A stretch of DNA of 64,000 nt, taken from assembly GCA_963851405.1 (NCBI GenBank), contig CAWKPB010000005.1:434001-498000 (forward strand), read 5' to 3'. The stretch is from JANPBY01 sp963851405 (GTDB lineage Bacteria > Actinomycetota > Actinomycetes > DATJPE01). The notes beneath the pieces were generated by a model that was not told the origin of the DNA, did not search any database, and saw only the letters and a program-made list of their open reading frames with translations. Position numbers and translations under genes: made by a program. This document shows, piece after piece, positions 17,697 to 26,489 of the stretch. The number at the start of each line of letters is the position of its first letter. The first letter of the stretch is position 1.

Positions 17697-20600
17697 GTGC
17701 CGCCCCCCTGCGGGTGGAGCAGCTCGCCGACCTGCTTGACGTTCCCTTCACCGACGAGCAGCTCGAGGCGATCACGGCGCCGCTTCAACCTGGCGTCGTC
17801 ATTGCTGGCGCCGGCTCCGGGAAGACGACGGCCATGGCGGCCCGAGTCGTGTGGCTGGTCGGCACCGGGCAGGTCCGCCCGGAGGAGGTCTTGGGGCTCA
17901 CGTTCACTAACAAGGCCGCGGCGGAGCTCGCCGTTCGGGTGCGCACGGCCCTCGCGGTCTTGGCGGCGGAGCATGGATCGCCGGGCGCCTCGGGGCCGGT
18001 GCGTAGCGCGGAACTGGCGGACCTTCCCGTGGAGGGGGAGCCGACGGTCGCGACCTATCACGCATACGCGGGCCGCCTGCTTCGCGATCACGGCCTGCGC
18101 ATCGGGGTGGAGCCTGGTGCGAGGTTGCTCGCGGATGCCACCAGGTTCCAACTCGCCGAACGGGTGCTGCGCCGGGCGGCCGGCCCGTTCTCAGCGCTCG
18201 ACAAGACCGTCAGTTCCTTGGTTGGTGATGTCGTCGCTCTCGACGGCGAGCTGTCCGAACACCTGGTCTCCATCGAGCAGCTGCAGGCCCATGACCGTGA
18301 GCTGTGCGCCGAGATCGAGTCGCTCCCGAAGCCGACCCTGGACGTTCTCAAGGCTAGGGACGCGGGCCGCACCCGCATCGAGTTGGCCAGCGTGGTCGAG
18401 GCCGTGCGAGCCGAAAAGGCGCTGCTGGGCGTGCTCGACTTCGGTGATCAGCTGGCTCATGCCGTTCGGCTCGTGCAGACCCACCCGGCGGTGGTTGCGA
18501 CCGAGCGCGATCGCTTCCGAGTCGTGCTCCTCGACGAATACCAAGACACGTCGGTCGCGCAGAAGGTCCTGCTGGTCACCTTGTTCGGTGGAGGGCACCC
18601 GGTGACAGCCGTCGGGGACCCATGCCAGGCCATCTACGGCTGGCGGGGCGCCTCCGTTGGCAACATCGACGCCTTCGCCACGGATTTCCCCGGGGTCGAG
18701 GGGACGCCGGCTGCTCGTTATGACCTGGCGCAGAACAACCGAAGCGGCGGACTCCTTCTCCGGTTGGCCAACCGGCTCTCGGTTGAGCTCAGACAGCGGC
18801 ACCCAGGCCTGGTTGAGCTCCGGCCGCGCCCGGAGGTTGCGCACGAGGGTCGGACCGTCGTGGGGTTGTTCGAGGGTCAAGCCGATGAGGTGGCTTGGGT
18901 CGCCGACGAAGTGGCTCGGCACCTGGCTTCGGAGCGGGTTCGACCCAAGGACGTGGCCGTCCTGGTCCGGGTTCGGTCGGACTTCGCGCCCTACCACGAT
19001 GCGCTGGTCTCGCGGGGTGTCCCGGTCGAGGTCGTCGGGCTCGGTGGATTGCTCGAGCTCCCAGAGGTGGCTGACCTGGTCGCCACCCTCGATGTGCTGG
19101 TCGACTCAACGGCCAACGCCTCGCTGGTCCGGCTGCTCACTGGTCCGCGTTGGAGGATCGGCCCGCGTGACCTGGTCCTGCTCGGCCGGCGCGCTGCCCA
19201 GTTGGTGCAGGTGGTTCCGGGCGGCCCTGACCCCGACGACCTGGACGACCTGGACGACCTGGACGACGTCGACGGCGGTGAGGCAGCGCGCCCCCTTACC
19301 GCTGAGGACCTCGACGCGCAGCTGGAGGCAGCTGTCGCCGGGGTCGATCCGGCGGAGGTCGTCTCGCTGACTGAAGCCCTGGAACGCCCCGGATCGGTCG
19401 CGTACTCCGTCGAGGCTAGGCGCCGGTTCACGCGGTTTGCCGCGGAGTTCGGCGAACTCCGACGGCATGTCGGTGACCCGTTGCTCGACCTTCTGCACCG
19501 AGTGCTCGCTACGACCCACCTCGACGTGGAGGTAGGAGCCGCGCCCACGGCACCGGTGACGCGGCGGTCGGCGGCGCTCGCCAGCTTCCTCGACCACGCG
19601 GCGGCCTTCGCCGATCTTGATGGTGACGCCGGTGTCCGTGCGTTCCTGGCGTTCCTCAACGCGGCTGATGAGTTCGACCGGGGTCTCGATACGGCCGCCC
19701 CTACGTCTGGGGACACCGTCAAACTGATGACCGTCCACAAGGCCAAGGGCCTGGAATGGTCCGTCGTGTTCATCCCCGATGTGACCGAGAAGGTCTTTCC
19801 GTCGGCGCGAGCGCGCTCCTCGTGGCTGAGCAACGGAGCCGTGTTGCCCCCAAGCCTGCGTGGTGACGCGGCGGATTTCCCGGCGCGTCCGGGATGGACC
19901 ACGAAGGAGCTCGCGGCCCATCGCACGCAGATGAAGCAGATCAGCGAGCTGGAAGAACGACGCCTGGCCTATGTGGCCATGACCCGGGCGAAGCACACCC
20001 TCGTGGTCACCGGGCACTGGTGGGGCCCGACTCAAAAACGCGTGCGCGGCCCCTCGGACTATCTCCAAACGGTGTATGCGCACTGCCTCGACGGTGACGG
20101 AGACATCGCCGCCTGGACACCAAGGCCGGAAAGCGATGACAACCCCTATCTGGCGCAAGGAACCTCGACCACCCAGGAATGGCCGGTTGACCTCGACCCG
20201 ACCGCCTTGGCTGCTCGAAGGCAGGCCCGTGACCTGGTGATCGCCGCTGCGCAGAGGTCCCCTCGGGCGGTAGCCGAGGCTGAGCAAGCCATGCCGTCGG
20301 AGGTGGTTGAACTGCTTGGTGCGTCGGGATCGGGATGTCCTGGCTTTGCTCGAGGAGGCTCGATCGATCCATCAGCCCGTCCACGACGTGCCCATCCCGG
20401 CGGCCCTGTCCGCTTCTGCGCTGGTGCGGCTGGCCAGCGATCCCGCCGGTCTGGCGCGCGACCTGGCACGACCGATGCCACGACCGCCGGCCCCGGCTGC
20501 CCGACGCGGCACGCGATTCCATACGTGGGTCGAAGGCCTGTTCGCTGGGGAGGCGCTGCTCGACCGCGACGACCTCGAGGGGGCGGCAGACGATGCTCTC

Positions 20601-20981
20601 GTCAGCGATGAGCAGATGGCCCAGTTGCAGAGCGCGTTTCTCTCGGGGCCCTACGCCACGCAGGCGCCGCACCGCGTGGAAGCGCCGTTCCAGTTGATGC
20701 TCGGGCCGGCCGTCATCCGCGGGCGCATCGATGCGGTCTACGTCAGGCCCGAGGGCGGGTTCGACGTCGTTGACTACAAGACGGGAACATCCTCAGCGGA
20801 CCCGCTGCAGCTCGCGGTCTACCGGGTCGCGTGGTCGCACATCGCTGGCGTGCCCCTGGAGGAGGTAGGTGCCGCCTTCTATTACGTGAGCAGGGGTGAA
20901 GTGGCTCGCTACGACCAGCTTCCGGACGAGCAGGCCTTGACGGCTCTGCTCACCCATTCGAGTGCAGCGCCGCTCGCCTGA
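17693..20981 (+). CDS. adnB: ATP-dependent helicase/nuclease AdnB, interrupted by a frameshift near 20309-20320
   Basis: The first frame starts at ATG 17693 (overlapping adnA by 4) and carries the whole UvrD-like motor: GAGSGKTT, LDEYQDTSVAQ, AVGDPCQAIYGWRGAS, LMTVHKAKGLEWSVVFIPD, AYVAMTRAKHTLVVTGHWW. After about residue 873 it runs into nonsense and stops at 20611. The expected continuation RDRDVLALLEEARSIHQPV..., and the nuclease core RGRIDAVY, FDVVDYKTG and DPLQLAVYRVAW, is in the next frame and ends at 20981. Removing one G of the GG pair at 20318-20319 rejoins the parts into about 1,095 residues, the family length. Either a sequencing/assembly indel or a real mutation that removes the AdnB nuclease. 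Confidence 0.85.
19235..19267 (+). repeat. 9-bp in-frame tandem repeat in adnB
   Basis: GACGACCTG occurs three times in a row (19235-19261), followed by a partial fourth copy, encoding a short Asp-Asp-Leu run. It adds an acidic linker inside the motor region and is the kind of unit that expands and contracts by slippage without changing frame. Confidence 0.8.
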
Positions 20982-21798
20982 TCGCGGCTTCGAGGTCGAC
21001 ATCGATCGCCAGGGCGCAGTGGTCGCTCACGTCAAGGGTGAGGGCGAGCTCCCGGCGGACGTCCGCGCTTTCCACTCCGAGCCCCAAGATGTGGTCGAGC
21101 TGGATCCTCGGCTGATAGGAGGGATAGGTCGCGAGCCGGGCCAGGCGTTCCCAGCCACTCGCGACGCGTGGAAGTGCGCCCGGGAGGTTCAGGTCACCGA
21201 GCAGCACGGCCGGCTGGGGCAGGCTGGCGACCCAACGGGTGATCGCCTTCAACTGACGCCAGTTGTAGCCCGGGACGAAGGACAAGTGACAGGTGACGGC
21301 GGTGAACAGGCCGAAGGGGGACTCCACCTCGGCCGCCAGAGCCACTCTCGGTTCGTCGGGGATGCGGATCAGCCGAGCTCGAGAGCCCTGGGGCACCAGA
21401 AGTGGGAGGGAGAACGGCGCAGGATCAAAGCGGCGCACCAACCAGCGTCGTACCGGCCACCGGCTGACCATGCCAACTCCATACGTGGGGCCCTCAGTAT
21501 CCAAGCCGTCGTCGGAGACAGCTGCGGTCCAGTCGGCCGACACCCCGGGTGTGCCGTGCAGGGCTGGGACAAATCGCGCGTATTCATAGCCTGCCGCAGC
21601 CGCGATGGTCTCGACCTGGTCAACGTGCCCGGAGCGCTCCTGGTGTCGATCGACCTCTTGCAGGCCAAGCACGTCGGCCCCCAATCGGGTGGTCGCCTCG
21701 ACCAGCGAGTGTGGTGACGCTGATCCGGCCTGCAGGCCCATGCCATGCAGGAGGTTGAACGTCGCCAGGCGAGCAGCGTCATGGTTGCGTCCTGGCAT
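20950..21798 (-). CDS. endonuclease/exonuclease/phosphatase family protein
   Basis: 282 residues of the EEP fold: ATFNLLHGMG at the N-terminus, LGLQEVDRHQERSG (catalytic Glu), PTYGVGMVSRWPV, VTCHLSF, LLGDLNLPG (Asp-Asn pair) and the final QLDHILGLG and SDHCALAIDV (Asp-His). All metal and catalytic residues are present, so a Mg-dependent phosphodiesterase or nuclease is expected; the substrate cannot be told. The start is the Met directly after a TACGGT box on this strand. Its 3' end overlaps the end of adnB by 32 bases, tail to tail. It is divergent from nudC with a shared 33-base promoter region. Confidence 0.85.
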   Translation of the reverse strand: MPGRNHDAARLATFNLLHGMGLQAGSASPHSLVEATTRLGADVLGLQEVDRHQERSGHVDQVETIAAAAGYEYARFVPALHGTPGVSADWTAAVSDDGLDTEGPTYGVGMVSRWPVRRWLVRRFDPAPFSLPLLVPQGSRARLIRIPDEPRVALAAEVESPFGLFTAVTCHLSFVPGYNWRQLKAITRWVASLPQPAVLLGDLNLPGALPRVASGWERLARLATYPSYQPRIQLDHILGLGVESADVRRELALTLDVSDHCALAIDVDLEAAIRRAALHSNG

Positions 21799-21804
21799 GT
21801 CCCG

Positions 21805-21825
21805 ACCGTACGGCTCTCGTAAGGT
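21805..21825. promoter_or_regulatory. back-to-back leaderless promoters for nudC (+) and the EEP gene (-)
   Basis: On + a TAAGGT box (21820-21825) ends six bases before the nudC GTG. On - a TACGGT box (21810-21805) ends six bases before the EEP ATG. This is the spacing expected when transcription starts at the start codon. Neither start has a Shine-Dalgarno sequence. Confidence 0.6.
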
Positions 21826-21831
21826 CAAGGG

Positions 21832-22740
21832 GTGTCGACCCCCCAGCCGCTCGGTGACTTGGCTCTGGCACGAACGGCGATCGACCCCGTGGGTGCACGG
21901 CGCACGGACGAGGCGTGGGTAGCGGCAGCGTGGGCCAGTCCGTCGAGCAAGGTTCTGGTGCTGCACGAGGGGGAGGCGCTGGTCCACGACGGGCGGCTGG
22001 TGTCAGCCCCCCCTGACGAAGGGATGCCCGGCGAGCGCATCCTGCTCGGGGTGGACTCCGAGGGGAGTGTCTGGTTTGCCGTCGAGCACGAAGGGGGGCG
22101 ACCGGCGCAGCCCATGGCTGGGCTGCGCAGCGCCGGAACCCTGCTGGATGACCGTGACGCCGGATTGATGGTGCACGCGGTTGCCCTGGCCAACTGGCAC
22201 CGCACCCACCCGCGTTGCGCCCGCTGCGGCGCGCCGACGGCGATGGCCTCTGCCGGCCACCTGCGGCGGTGCCTGAGTTGCTCCGCCGAACACTTCCCTC
22301 GCACGGATCCCGCGGTCATTGTCTTGGTGACCGATGATCGTGGTCGGGGCCTGCTTGGTCACAATCCGCGTTGGCCCGAACGCCGTTTCTCCACACTGGC
22401 CGGCTTCGTCGAGCCAGGGGAGTCGATCGAACGCGCGGTGGCGCGCGAGGTCAAGGAGGAGGTGGGACTGGATGTCGTGGACATCACCTACCTGGGATCC
22501 CAGCCTTGGCCGTTCCCGGCTTCGCTGATGCTCGGATTCACAGCTCGCGCCGTTGACGCTGAGTCCCTCGAAGTCGACGGCGACGAGATCGCCGAGGCTC
22601 GGTGGTTCACCCGCGAGCAGCTGCACCGCGAAGTTGTCAGCGGCGAGGTGCTGCTGCCTCCGGCCGTCTCCATCGCGCGCCGCCTGGTCGAGCATTGGTG
22701 GGGCGAGGCGTTACCGGATGCGGCCAACACACCGTGGTAG
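21832..22740 (+). CDS. nudC: NAD(+) diphosphatase NudC
   Basis: 302 residues. A four-cysteine zinc ribbon (CARC...CLSC, about residues 128-149) is followed by the Nudix domain with GFVEPGESIERAVAREVKEEVGL. The NADH-pyrophosphatase signature SQPWPFPASLMLGF follows directly. NudC hydrolyses NAD(H) to NMN(H) and AMP and can remove NAD caps from RNA. GTG start, placed six bases after a TAAGGT box, implying a leaderless transcript. A homologue lies in the same order between adnB and the mycoredoxin gene in mycobacteria. Confidence 0.93.
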   Translation: MSTPQPLGDLALARTAIDPVGARRTDEAWVAAAWASPSSKVLVLHEGEALVHDGRLVSAPPDEGMPGERILLGVDSEGSVWFAVEHEGGRPAQPMAGLRSAGTLLDDRDAGLMVHAVALANWHRTHPRCARCGAPTAMASAGHLRRCLSCSAEHFPRTDPAVIVLVTDDRGRGLLGHNPRWPERRFSTLAGFVEPGESIERAVAREVKEEVGLDVVDITYLGSQPWPFPASLMLGFTARAVDAESLEVDGDEIAEARWFTREQLHREVVSGEVLLPPAVSIARRLVEHWWGEALPDAANTPW

Positions 22741-22754
22741 CGGCGGCCGCGTCG

Positions 22755-23000
22755 TTACGCGACGGAGGCCAACTTGGCCTGGATCGCGAGGACGCTCGGG
22801 TTCGTAAGGGTCGAACCGTCGTCGAAGGCCACGGTCGGCACGGTGCGGTTGCCCTGGTTGACCGAGGCCACGAAGGCCGCGGCGTCGGCATCTGAGTCGA
22901 TATCGATCGCCTGAAACGGGACATCCGCGCGCTCAAGTTGTGCCTTGAGCCGCAGGCAGGGCCCGCACCAGGTCGTGCTGTAGACGGTGATCGTCGACAT
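22755..23000 (-). CDS. mrx1: mycoredoxin 1-like glutaredoxin
   Basis: 81 residues with the glutaredoxin fold: TVYSTTWCGPCLRLK (Cys12, Cys15), NGNRTVP-type cis-proline region and GSTLTNPS. It matches mycobacterial Mrx1 (Rv3198A) over its length, including WCGxCLRLK, DID and NRTVPTV. Mrx1 reduces mycothiol mixed disulfides. The active site here is CGPC rather than CGYC, which may shift its redox potential. It lies between nudC and uvrD2 as in mycobacteria but on the opposite strand to both; its ATG is about 100 bases from the uvrD2 start. Confidence 0.85.
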   Translation of the reverse strand: MSTITVYSTTWCGPCLRLKAQLERADVPFQAIDIDSDADAAAFVASVNQGNRTVPTVAFDDGSTLTNPSVLAIQAKLASVA

Positions 23001-23050
23001 CGGACTACCGCTCCATTCCGCTCATCGGTCCACGGTCACCGGACCATTTG

Positions 23051-23059
23051 TGTGGATAA
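23051..23059 (-). other. perfect 9-mer DnaA-box match in the mrx1-uvrD2 gap
   Basis: TGTGGATAA is the exact complement of the classical DnaA box TTATCCACA. It stands alone. It may influence the divergent promoters or be chance. Confidence 0.35.
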
Positions 23060-23099
23060 CGCTATGGGTGGCTCGAAACCTTCCCCGGCCCCAGGCAGG

Positions 23100-25214
23100 A
23101 TGGGGTCGGTGCCCGACGCCGACGCAGTTCTCGCCGAGTTGGATCCGGAGCAGCGAGCCGTTGCGCTCGCGCTTCGAGGGCCGGTCTGCGTGCTCGCCGG
23201 CGCAGGGACCGGCAAGACCCGAGCGATCACGCACCGGATTGCCTACGGGGTTCAGGCGGGAATCCTCGCGCCCCAGTCGGTTCTCGCCGTCACCTTCACG
23301 ACTCGTGCCGCTGGGGAGATGCGTGGGCGGCTTCGCCAGCTTGGTGTGGGCGGGGTCCAGGCGCGGACCTTCCACTCAGCCGCCTTGCGGCAATTGCGCT
23401 ACTTCTGGCCGCGCGTGGTCGGAGGCGAGCCGCCACGGTTGAACGACCGCAAGGTCCCGCTCGTCCGGGAGGCGGCTTCGGCGCTTCGGCTGAAGCCGGG
23501 TCCCACGGGCCTGCGTGACATCGCCGCCGAGATCGAGTGGGCGAAAGTCACGAGGACCGCGCCTGATGGGTATGTGGCGGCGGCTCACGCGGTCGGGCGA
23601 CCTCCGCCCGCCGACGTGGACGGCGCGACCATGGCCAAGCTGTTTTCCGGGTACGAAGAAGTGAAGCGGTCTCGGCGGCTCATCGACTTCGAAGACGTCT
23701 TGCTCCTCACCGTGGCCGCCCTGGAAGAGCGTCCGGACGTCGCCGCGGAGATCCGCGGCGCCTACCGGCACTTCGTGGTTGATGAGTACCAGGACGTCAA
23801 CCCTTTACAGCAGCGCCTGCTCGAACTGTGGCTCGGAGACCGCACCGATCTGTGCGTGGTGGGTGACGCCAGCCAAACGATCTACTCCTTCACCGGTGCC
23901 TCGCCGGACTATCTGTTGGATTTCTCGCGCCGATGGCCCGGGGCCGAAGTCGTTGCGCTGGTGCGCGATTACCGGTCGACGCCGCAGGTGGTCGCCTGCG
24001 CCAACCAGGTGCTGGCGAAGGCTCGGGGTCGTGCGGCGCAGTTGCGCCTCGAGCTTCAGGCGCAGCGTCCTCCCGGGCCCGAGCCGGTGGTGTCGGGTTG
24101 GCCGGATGAACCGGCCGAGGCGGCTGCAGTCGTGGCGAGTGTGAAGACCCTTCTCGACTCGGGGATCGCTGCGTCCGAGATCGCGATTCTGTATCGCATC
24201 AACGCGCAGTCCGAGGTCTTTGAGGATGCGTTGTCGGCAGCGTCCATTCCCTACGTCCTGCGCGGAGGAGAGCGATTCTTCGACCGTCCCGAGGTCAAGC
24301 AGGCGGTTCTCTTGCTCCGCGGTGCCGCCCGAGCCTCGGACGGTGTAGACATCGCACACGAGACCTCGGATGTCTTGGCCGCGCTCGGATGGGACCCGGA
24401 CCAGCCGCCCTCAGGCGGGGCCTCCCGAGAGCGCTGGGAGAGTCTGGCGGCGCTCCATCGGTTGGCTCAGGACTACGTCGCGGAGCACTCCGCCGGCACG
24501 CTGGCGTCGCTCGTCGTGGAACTCGACGAGCGGGCCGCCGCGCAGCACGCCCCGACCATCCAGGGCGTGACACTCGCTTCGCTGCACGCAGCGAAGGGCC
24601 TGGAGTGGGATGCCGTATTCGTGGTGGGGCTGGTCGAAGGGATGCTGCCCATCGTCCATGCGCACACCGAATCCGCAATCGAGGAGGAGCGTCGGCTCCT
24701 CTACGTCGGTGTCACCCGCGCGCGTCAGCACTTGGCGCTGTCGTGGGCCTGGGCCCGAAGCCCGGGCGGAGCGCGTACTCGCAAGCCATCCCGGTTCTTG
24801 GACGGGATTCGGCCGGCAGATTCAGGTGGTCGAGGCGAGCCTCGAAAGCGCGGAAGGGCGGGCCGTTCCCGCGGTCGGCTGGAGACGAACTGCGTGAATT
24901 GTGGTGACCCCTTGGTGACCGCGGCTGAGCGCAAGCGCGGCCGCTGCGGAACCTGCCCGCCCGGCTACGACGAGTCCCTGTTCGAGGAGCTCAAGTCCTG
25001 GCGGCTTACTCGTTCTCGCGCTGACTCGGTTCCCGCCTTCGTGGTCTTCACCGACGCGACGCTCGAGGCCATCGCCATGAAGCGGCCCGTGACCTTGTCG
25101 GACTTGGCCTCGATCAGCGGCGTGGGCGCCACCAAGCTCGACCGTTATGGAACCTCGGTCATCGCCGTCATCGAAGGCGACCGCGAAGCTGTCGAGCCCG
25201 GTTTGGAGCCCTGA
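23100..25214 (+). CDS. uvrD2: ATP-dependent DNA helicase UvrD2
   Basis: 704 residues from ATG 23100; starts at 23064 or GTG 23109 are also possible, and 23100/23109 fits the known N-terminus best. Superfamily 1 motifs: LDPEQRAVAL (Q motif), GAGTGKTRAI, VDEYQDVNPLQ, VGDASQTIYSFTGA, LASLHAAKGLEWDAVFVVGL, LLYVGVTRAR. After the motor comes a four-cysteine module (CVNC...CGTC) and a C-terminal HRDC domain (PAFVVFTDATLEAIAMKRPVTL). This architecture and length match M. tuberculosis UvrD2, in which the tetracysteine motif supports unwinding. whiB7 follows, as in mycobacteria. Confidence 0.92.
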   Translation: MGSVPDADAVLAELDPEQRAVALALRGPVCVLAGAGTGKTRAITHRIAYGVQAGILAPQSVLAVTFTTRAAGEMRGRLRQLGVGGVQARTFHSAALRQLRYFWPRVVGGEPPRLNDRKVPLVREAASALRLKPGPTGLRDIAAEIEWAKVTRTAPDGYVAAAHAVGRPPPADVDGATMAKLFSGYEEVKRSRRLIDFEDVLLLTVAALEERPDVAAEIRGAYRHFVVDEYQDVNPLQQRLLELWLGDRTDLCVVGDASQTIYSFTGASPDYLLDFSRRWPGAEVVALVRDYRSTPQVVACANQVLAKARGRAAQLRLELQAQRPPGPEPVVSGWPDEPAEAAAVVASVKTLLDSGIAASEIAILYRINAQSEVFEDALSAASIPYVLRGGERFFDRPEVKQAVLLLRGAARASDGVDIAHETSDVLAALGWDPDQPPSGGASRERWESLAALHRLAQDYVAEHSAGTLASLVVELDERAAAQHAPTIQGVTLASLHAAKGLEWDAVFVVGLVEGMLPIVHAHTESAIEEERRLLYVGVTRARQHLALSWAWARSPGGARTRKPSRFLDGIRPADSGGRGEPRKRGRAGRSRGRLETNCVNCGDPLVTAAERKRGRCGTCPPGYDESLFEELKSWRLTRSRADSVPAFVVFTDATLEAIAMKRPVTLSDLASISGVGATKLDRYGTSVIAVIEGDREAVEPGLEP

Positions 25215-25230
25215 CCAGACACGCGAGCCG

Positions 25231-25268
25231 AAAAAGAGTTTGCGCCAGTCCGGCGACTTCCCTACTCT
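25231..25268 (+). promoter_or_regulatory. whiB7-type promoter with AT-rich upstream tract
   Basis: A -35-like TTGCGC (25240-25245) is followed after exactly 17 bases by TACTCT (25263-25268). An A-rich tract (25231-25235) sits just upstream of the -35 box, the place where the AT-hook of WhiB7 contacts DNA in autoregulated promoters. Predicted transcription start is near 25275, giving a leader of about 340 bases. Confidence 0.6.
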
Positions 25269-25333
25269 GCCAAACAGGCATTCTGCAGCGACGGTCTGTG
25301 GAGCGAGACGAGGAGGTGGCGACGGTGGAGAAC

Positions 25334-25480
25334 ATGAGCTACGCAAGCGGCCGCATCCTCGTCGGCGCTTTCGGTTCGGTCTGCGCGAAGACCGCTCCGA
25401 CCTCTCCGACGGGTTTTGGCGCCGACGTGCGTCCGGACACCGCCCCTGGGCCGTCCCCTGCATGGAGTCACCCGGTCTGA
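25334..25480 (+). CDS. upstream ORF in the whiB7 leader (48 aa)
   Basis: ATG 25334 has a GGTGGAG ribosome binding site five bases upstream; a GTG start at 25298 in the same frame is also possible. The product is 48 residues, begins MSYASGRILVG and is rich in Pro, Ala, Ser and Thr toward the end, with no known domain. It ends 24 bases before an intrinsic terminator that precedes whiB7. In mycobacteria and streptomycetes ribosome stalling on a leader ORF controls read-through into whiB7/wblC; the same job is inferred here from layout. Confidence 0.55.
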   Translation: MSYASGRILVGAFGSVCAKTAPTSPTGFGADVRPDTAPGPSPAWSHPV

Positions 25481-25504
25481 CCTTCCTCTGACCGGCACCT
25501 TCAG

Positions 25505-25539
25505 GCCGCGGACTCCCCTTCGGGATCCGCGGCTTTTTT
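25505..25539 (+). terminator. intrinsic terminator/attenuator in the whiB7 leader
   Basis: GCCGCGGA pairs perfectly with TCCGCGGC, enclosing TCCC/GGGA and a CTTC loop with one bulged C, followed by six T residues (25534-25539). It is the clearest classical terminator in the window and lies between the leader ORF and whiB7, 76 bases before the whiB7 start. Confidence 0.85.
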
Positions 25540-25614
25540 GTGTGCCGACCCCGAGGCCCATCCCCGAGAACGAACCCCATGACCCCGAGCACGTAGAACC
25601 TGGAGGTGAGACCG

Positions 25615-25893
25615 ATGATCGCGTTGGAGATCGATGAGCTCGATGCGCTGGCCGACCCCGGTCAGTTGCCTTGCCGGTCCTTCGATCCGGAGCTCTTCTT
25701 TGCCGAGGCGCCGAGCGACGTGGAGCACGCGAAGTCGCTGTGCGGGTCCTGCCCCGTACGGATTCCCTGTCTCGCTGGGGCTCTTGAACGTCGTGAGCCC
25801 TGGGGTGTCTGGGGCGGCGAACTGTTCATCGGCGGAGTCGTCGTGGCCCGCAAGCGCCCTCGCGGCCGCCCACGCAAGGATGCCGCCGCCTAG
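25615..25893 (+). CDS. whiB7: redox-responsive transcriptional regulator WhiB7
   Basis: 92 residues, the same as M. tuberculosis WhiB7. Four Fe-S cysteines at 20, 43, 46 and 52; the turn GVWGGE at 64-69, used to bind sigma-A; and the C-terminal AT-hook RGRPRK at 83-88 that separates WhiB7 from other WhiB proteins. It activates intrinsic antibiotic-resistance and translation-stress genes and its own promoter. ATG 25615 is eight bases after GGAGG; the in-frame GTG at 25606 overlaps that site and is rejected. Regulation by leader attenuation is indicated by the upstream ORF and terminator. Confidence 0.95.
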   Translation: MIALEIDELDALADPGQLPCRSFDPELFFAEAPSDVEHAKSLCGSCPVRIPCLAGALERREPWGVWGGELFIGGVVVARKRPRGRPRKDAAA

Positions 25894-25940
25894 CCCCTCC
25901 GCGGGGTCACCAACATTCGCGAATCCATAGGAGTGAAGTC

Positions 25941-26111
25941 ATGTACGTCTCCGAGTCTCACCATGTGGCGCTGGGTCTTCGACAGCGCCTGGACCAAGCC
26001 GAGCGAGAGCGTCTCGTCGCCCGGGTTCGATCTCATCGTCGCGCTCAGCGCAGATTGCAGCGGGCTGAGCATGCCGCCCGCAGGGCTCACCTGCGGCTCG
26101 GCGTGACGTAG
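25941..26111 (+). CDS. small basic protein (56 aa), unknown function
   Basis: A 56-residue reading frame with a good ribosome binding site (AGGAGTGAAG) before ATG 25941. The product starts MYVSESHHVALGLRQRL and continues as an Arg/Ala/Gln/Glu-rich helix (16 arginines), compatible with binding nucleic acid or ribosomes. It lies 47 bases after whiB7 and before a long hairpin, so it is probably in the whiB7 transcript. I do not recognise the family. Evidence for translation is the ribosome binding site and the position. Confidence 0.5.
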   Translation: MYVSESHHVALGLRQRLDQAERERLVARVRSHRRAQRRLQRAEHAARRAHLRLGVT

Positions 26112-26160
26112 TGGATCGATGGGCGGCGCGGTGCAAGGCAGCGCGCACGGATCTTGGTCC

Positions 26161-26203
26161 ACCACCACGGCCACAGCCACCTCTCGACCGGCTGTGGCCG
26201 TGG
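26161..26203 (+). terminator. 16-bp perfect hairpin after the whiB7 region
   Basis: Arms 26161-26176 and 26188-26203 are perfectly complementary around an 11-base loop. There is no T-tract, which is common for high-GC terminators. It lies 49 bases after the small protein gene and before a likely promoter of the zinc-ribbon gene. Confidence 0.65.
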
Positions 26204-26236
26204 TGTGTCGGAGCCGCACGTCGGCTGGCGGCGTTC

Positions 26237-26242
26237 TAGGCT
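26237..26242 (+). promoter_or_regulatory. -10-like box before the zinc-ribbon gene
   Basis: TAGGCT ends eight bases before the GTG start at 26251, with no Shine-Dalgarno sequence between, suggesting a leaderless or nearly leaderless transcript. Confidence 0.4.
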
Positions 26243-26250
26243 GAGCGCTC

Positions 26251-26469
26251 GTGAGCTCCCTTGAGCCAGTGCCAGAGACGAAACCTGATGCAGCATCCGA
26301 CCCTGTGGATCTCGGGCCGATCTGTGCCTGGTGTGGCGCCACGGAGGAAACGATGCCCCTCACCTGGACGACCTCGACCGAGCGCGGGGTGACCCAGCGG
26401 TACTGCGACCGTTGCAGCCGGGAACATCTGCGGGCCATCGAGGGGAAGTTGGATCCGGCCTTTTGGTGA
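26251..26469 (+). CDS. small zinc-ribbon protein, unknown function
   Basis: 72 residues with two CxxC pairs (Cys25/28 in ICAWCG and Cys52/55 in YCDRC) that would form a zinc ribbon, and a conserved-looking tail SREHLRAIEGKLDPAFW. The first 22 residues are acidic and probably disordered. Similar small proteins ending in an LRAIEGKLD motif are, as far as I recall, common near the ABC1 kinase gene in actinobacteria, but no role is known. GTG start behind a TAGGCT box. Convergent with the ABC1 kinase gene, 20 bases away. Confidence 0.65.
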   Translation: MSSLEPVPETKPDAASDPVDLGPICAWCGATEETMPLTWTTSTERGVTQRYCDRCSREHLRAIEGKLDPAFW

Positions 26470-26489
26470 GTGGCCCGATCGTTGCCCCT

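Noticed and set aside
19235..19267. Possible CRISPR-like or regulatory repeat
   Set aside because: The repeat is 9 bases, in frame within adnB and without spacers; it is a coding minisatellite. No CRISPR array was seen in the window.
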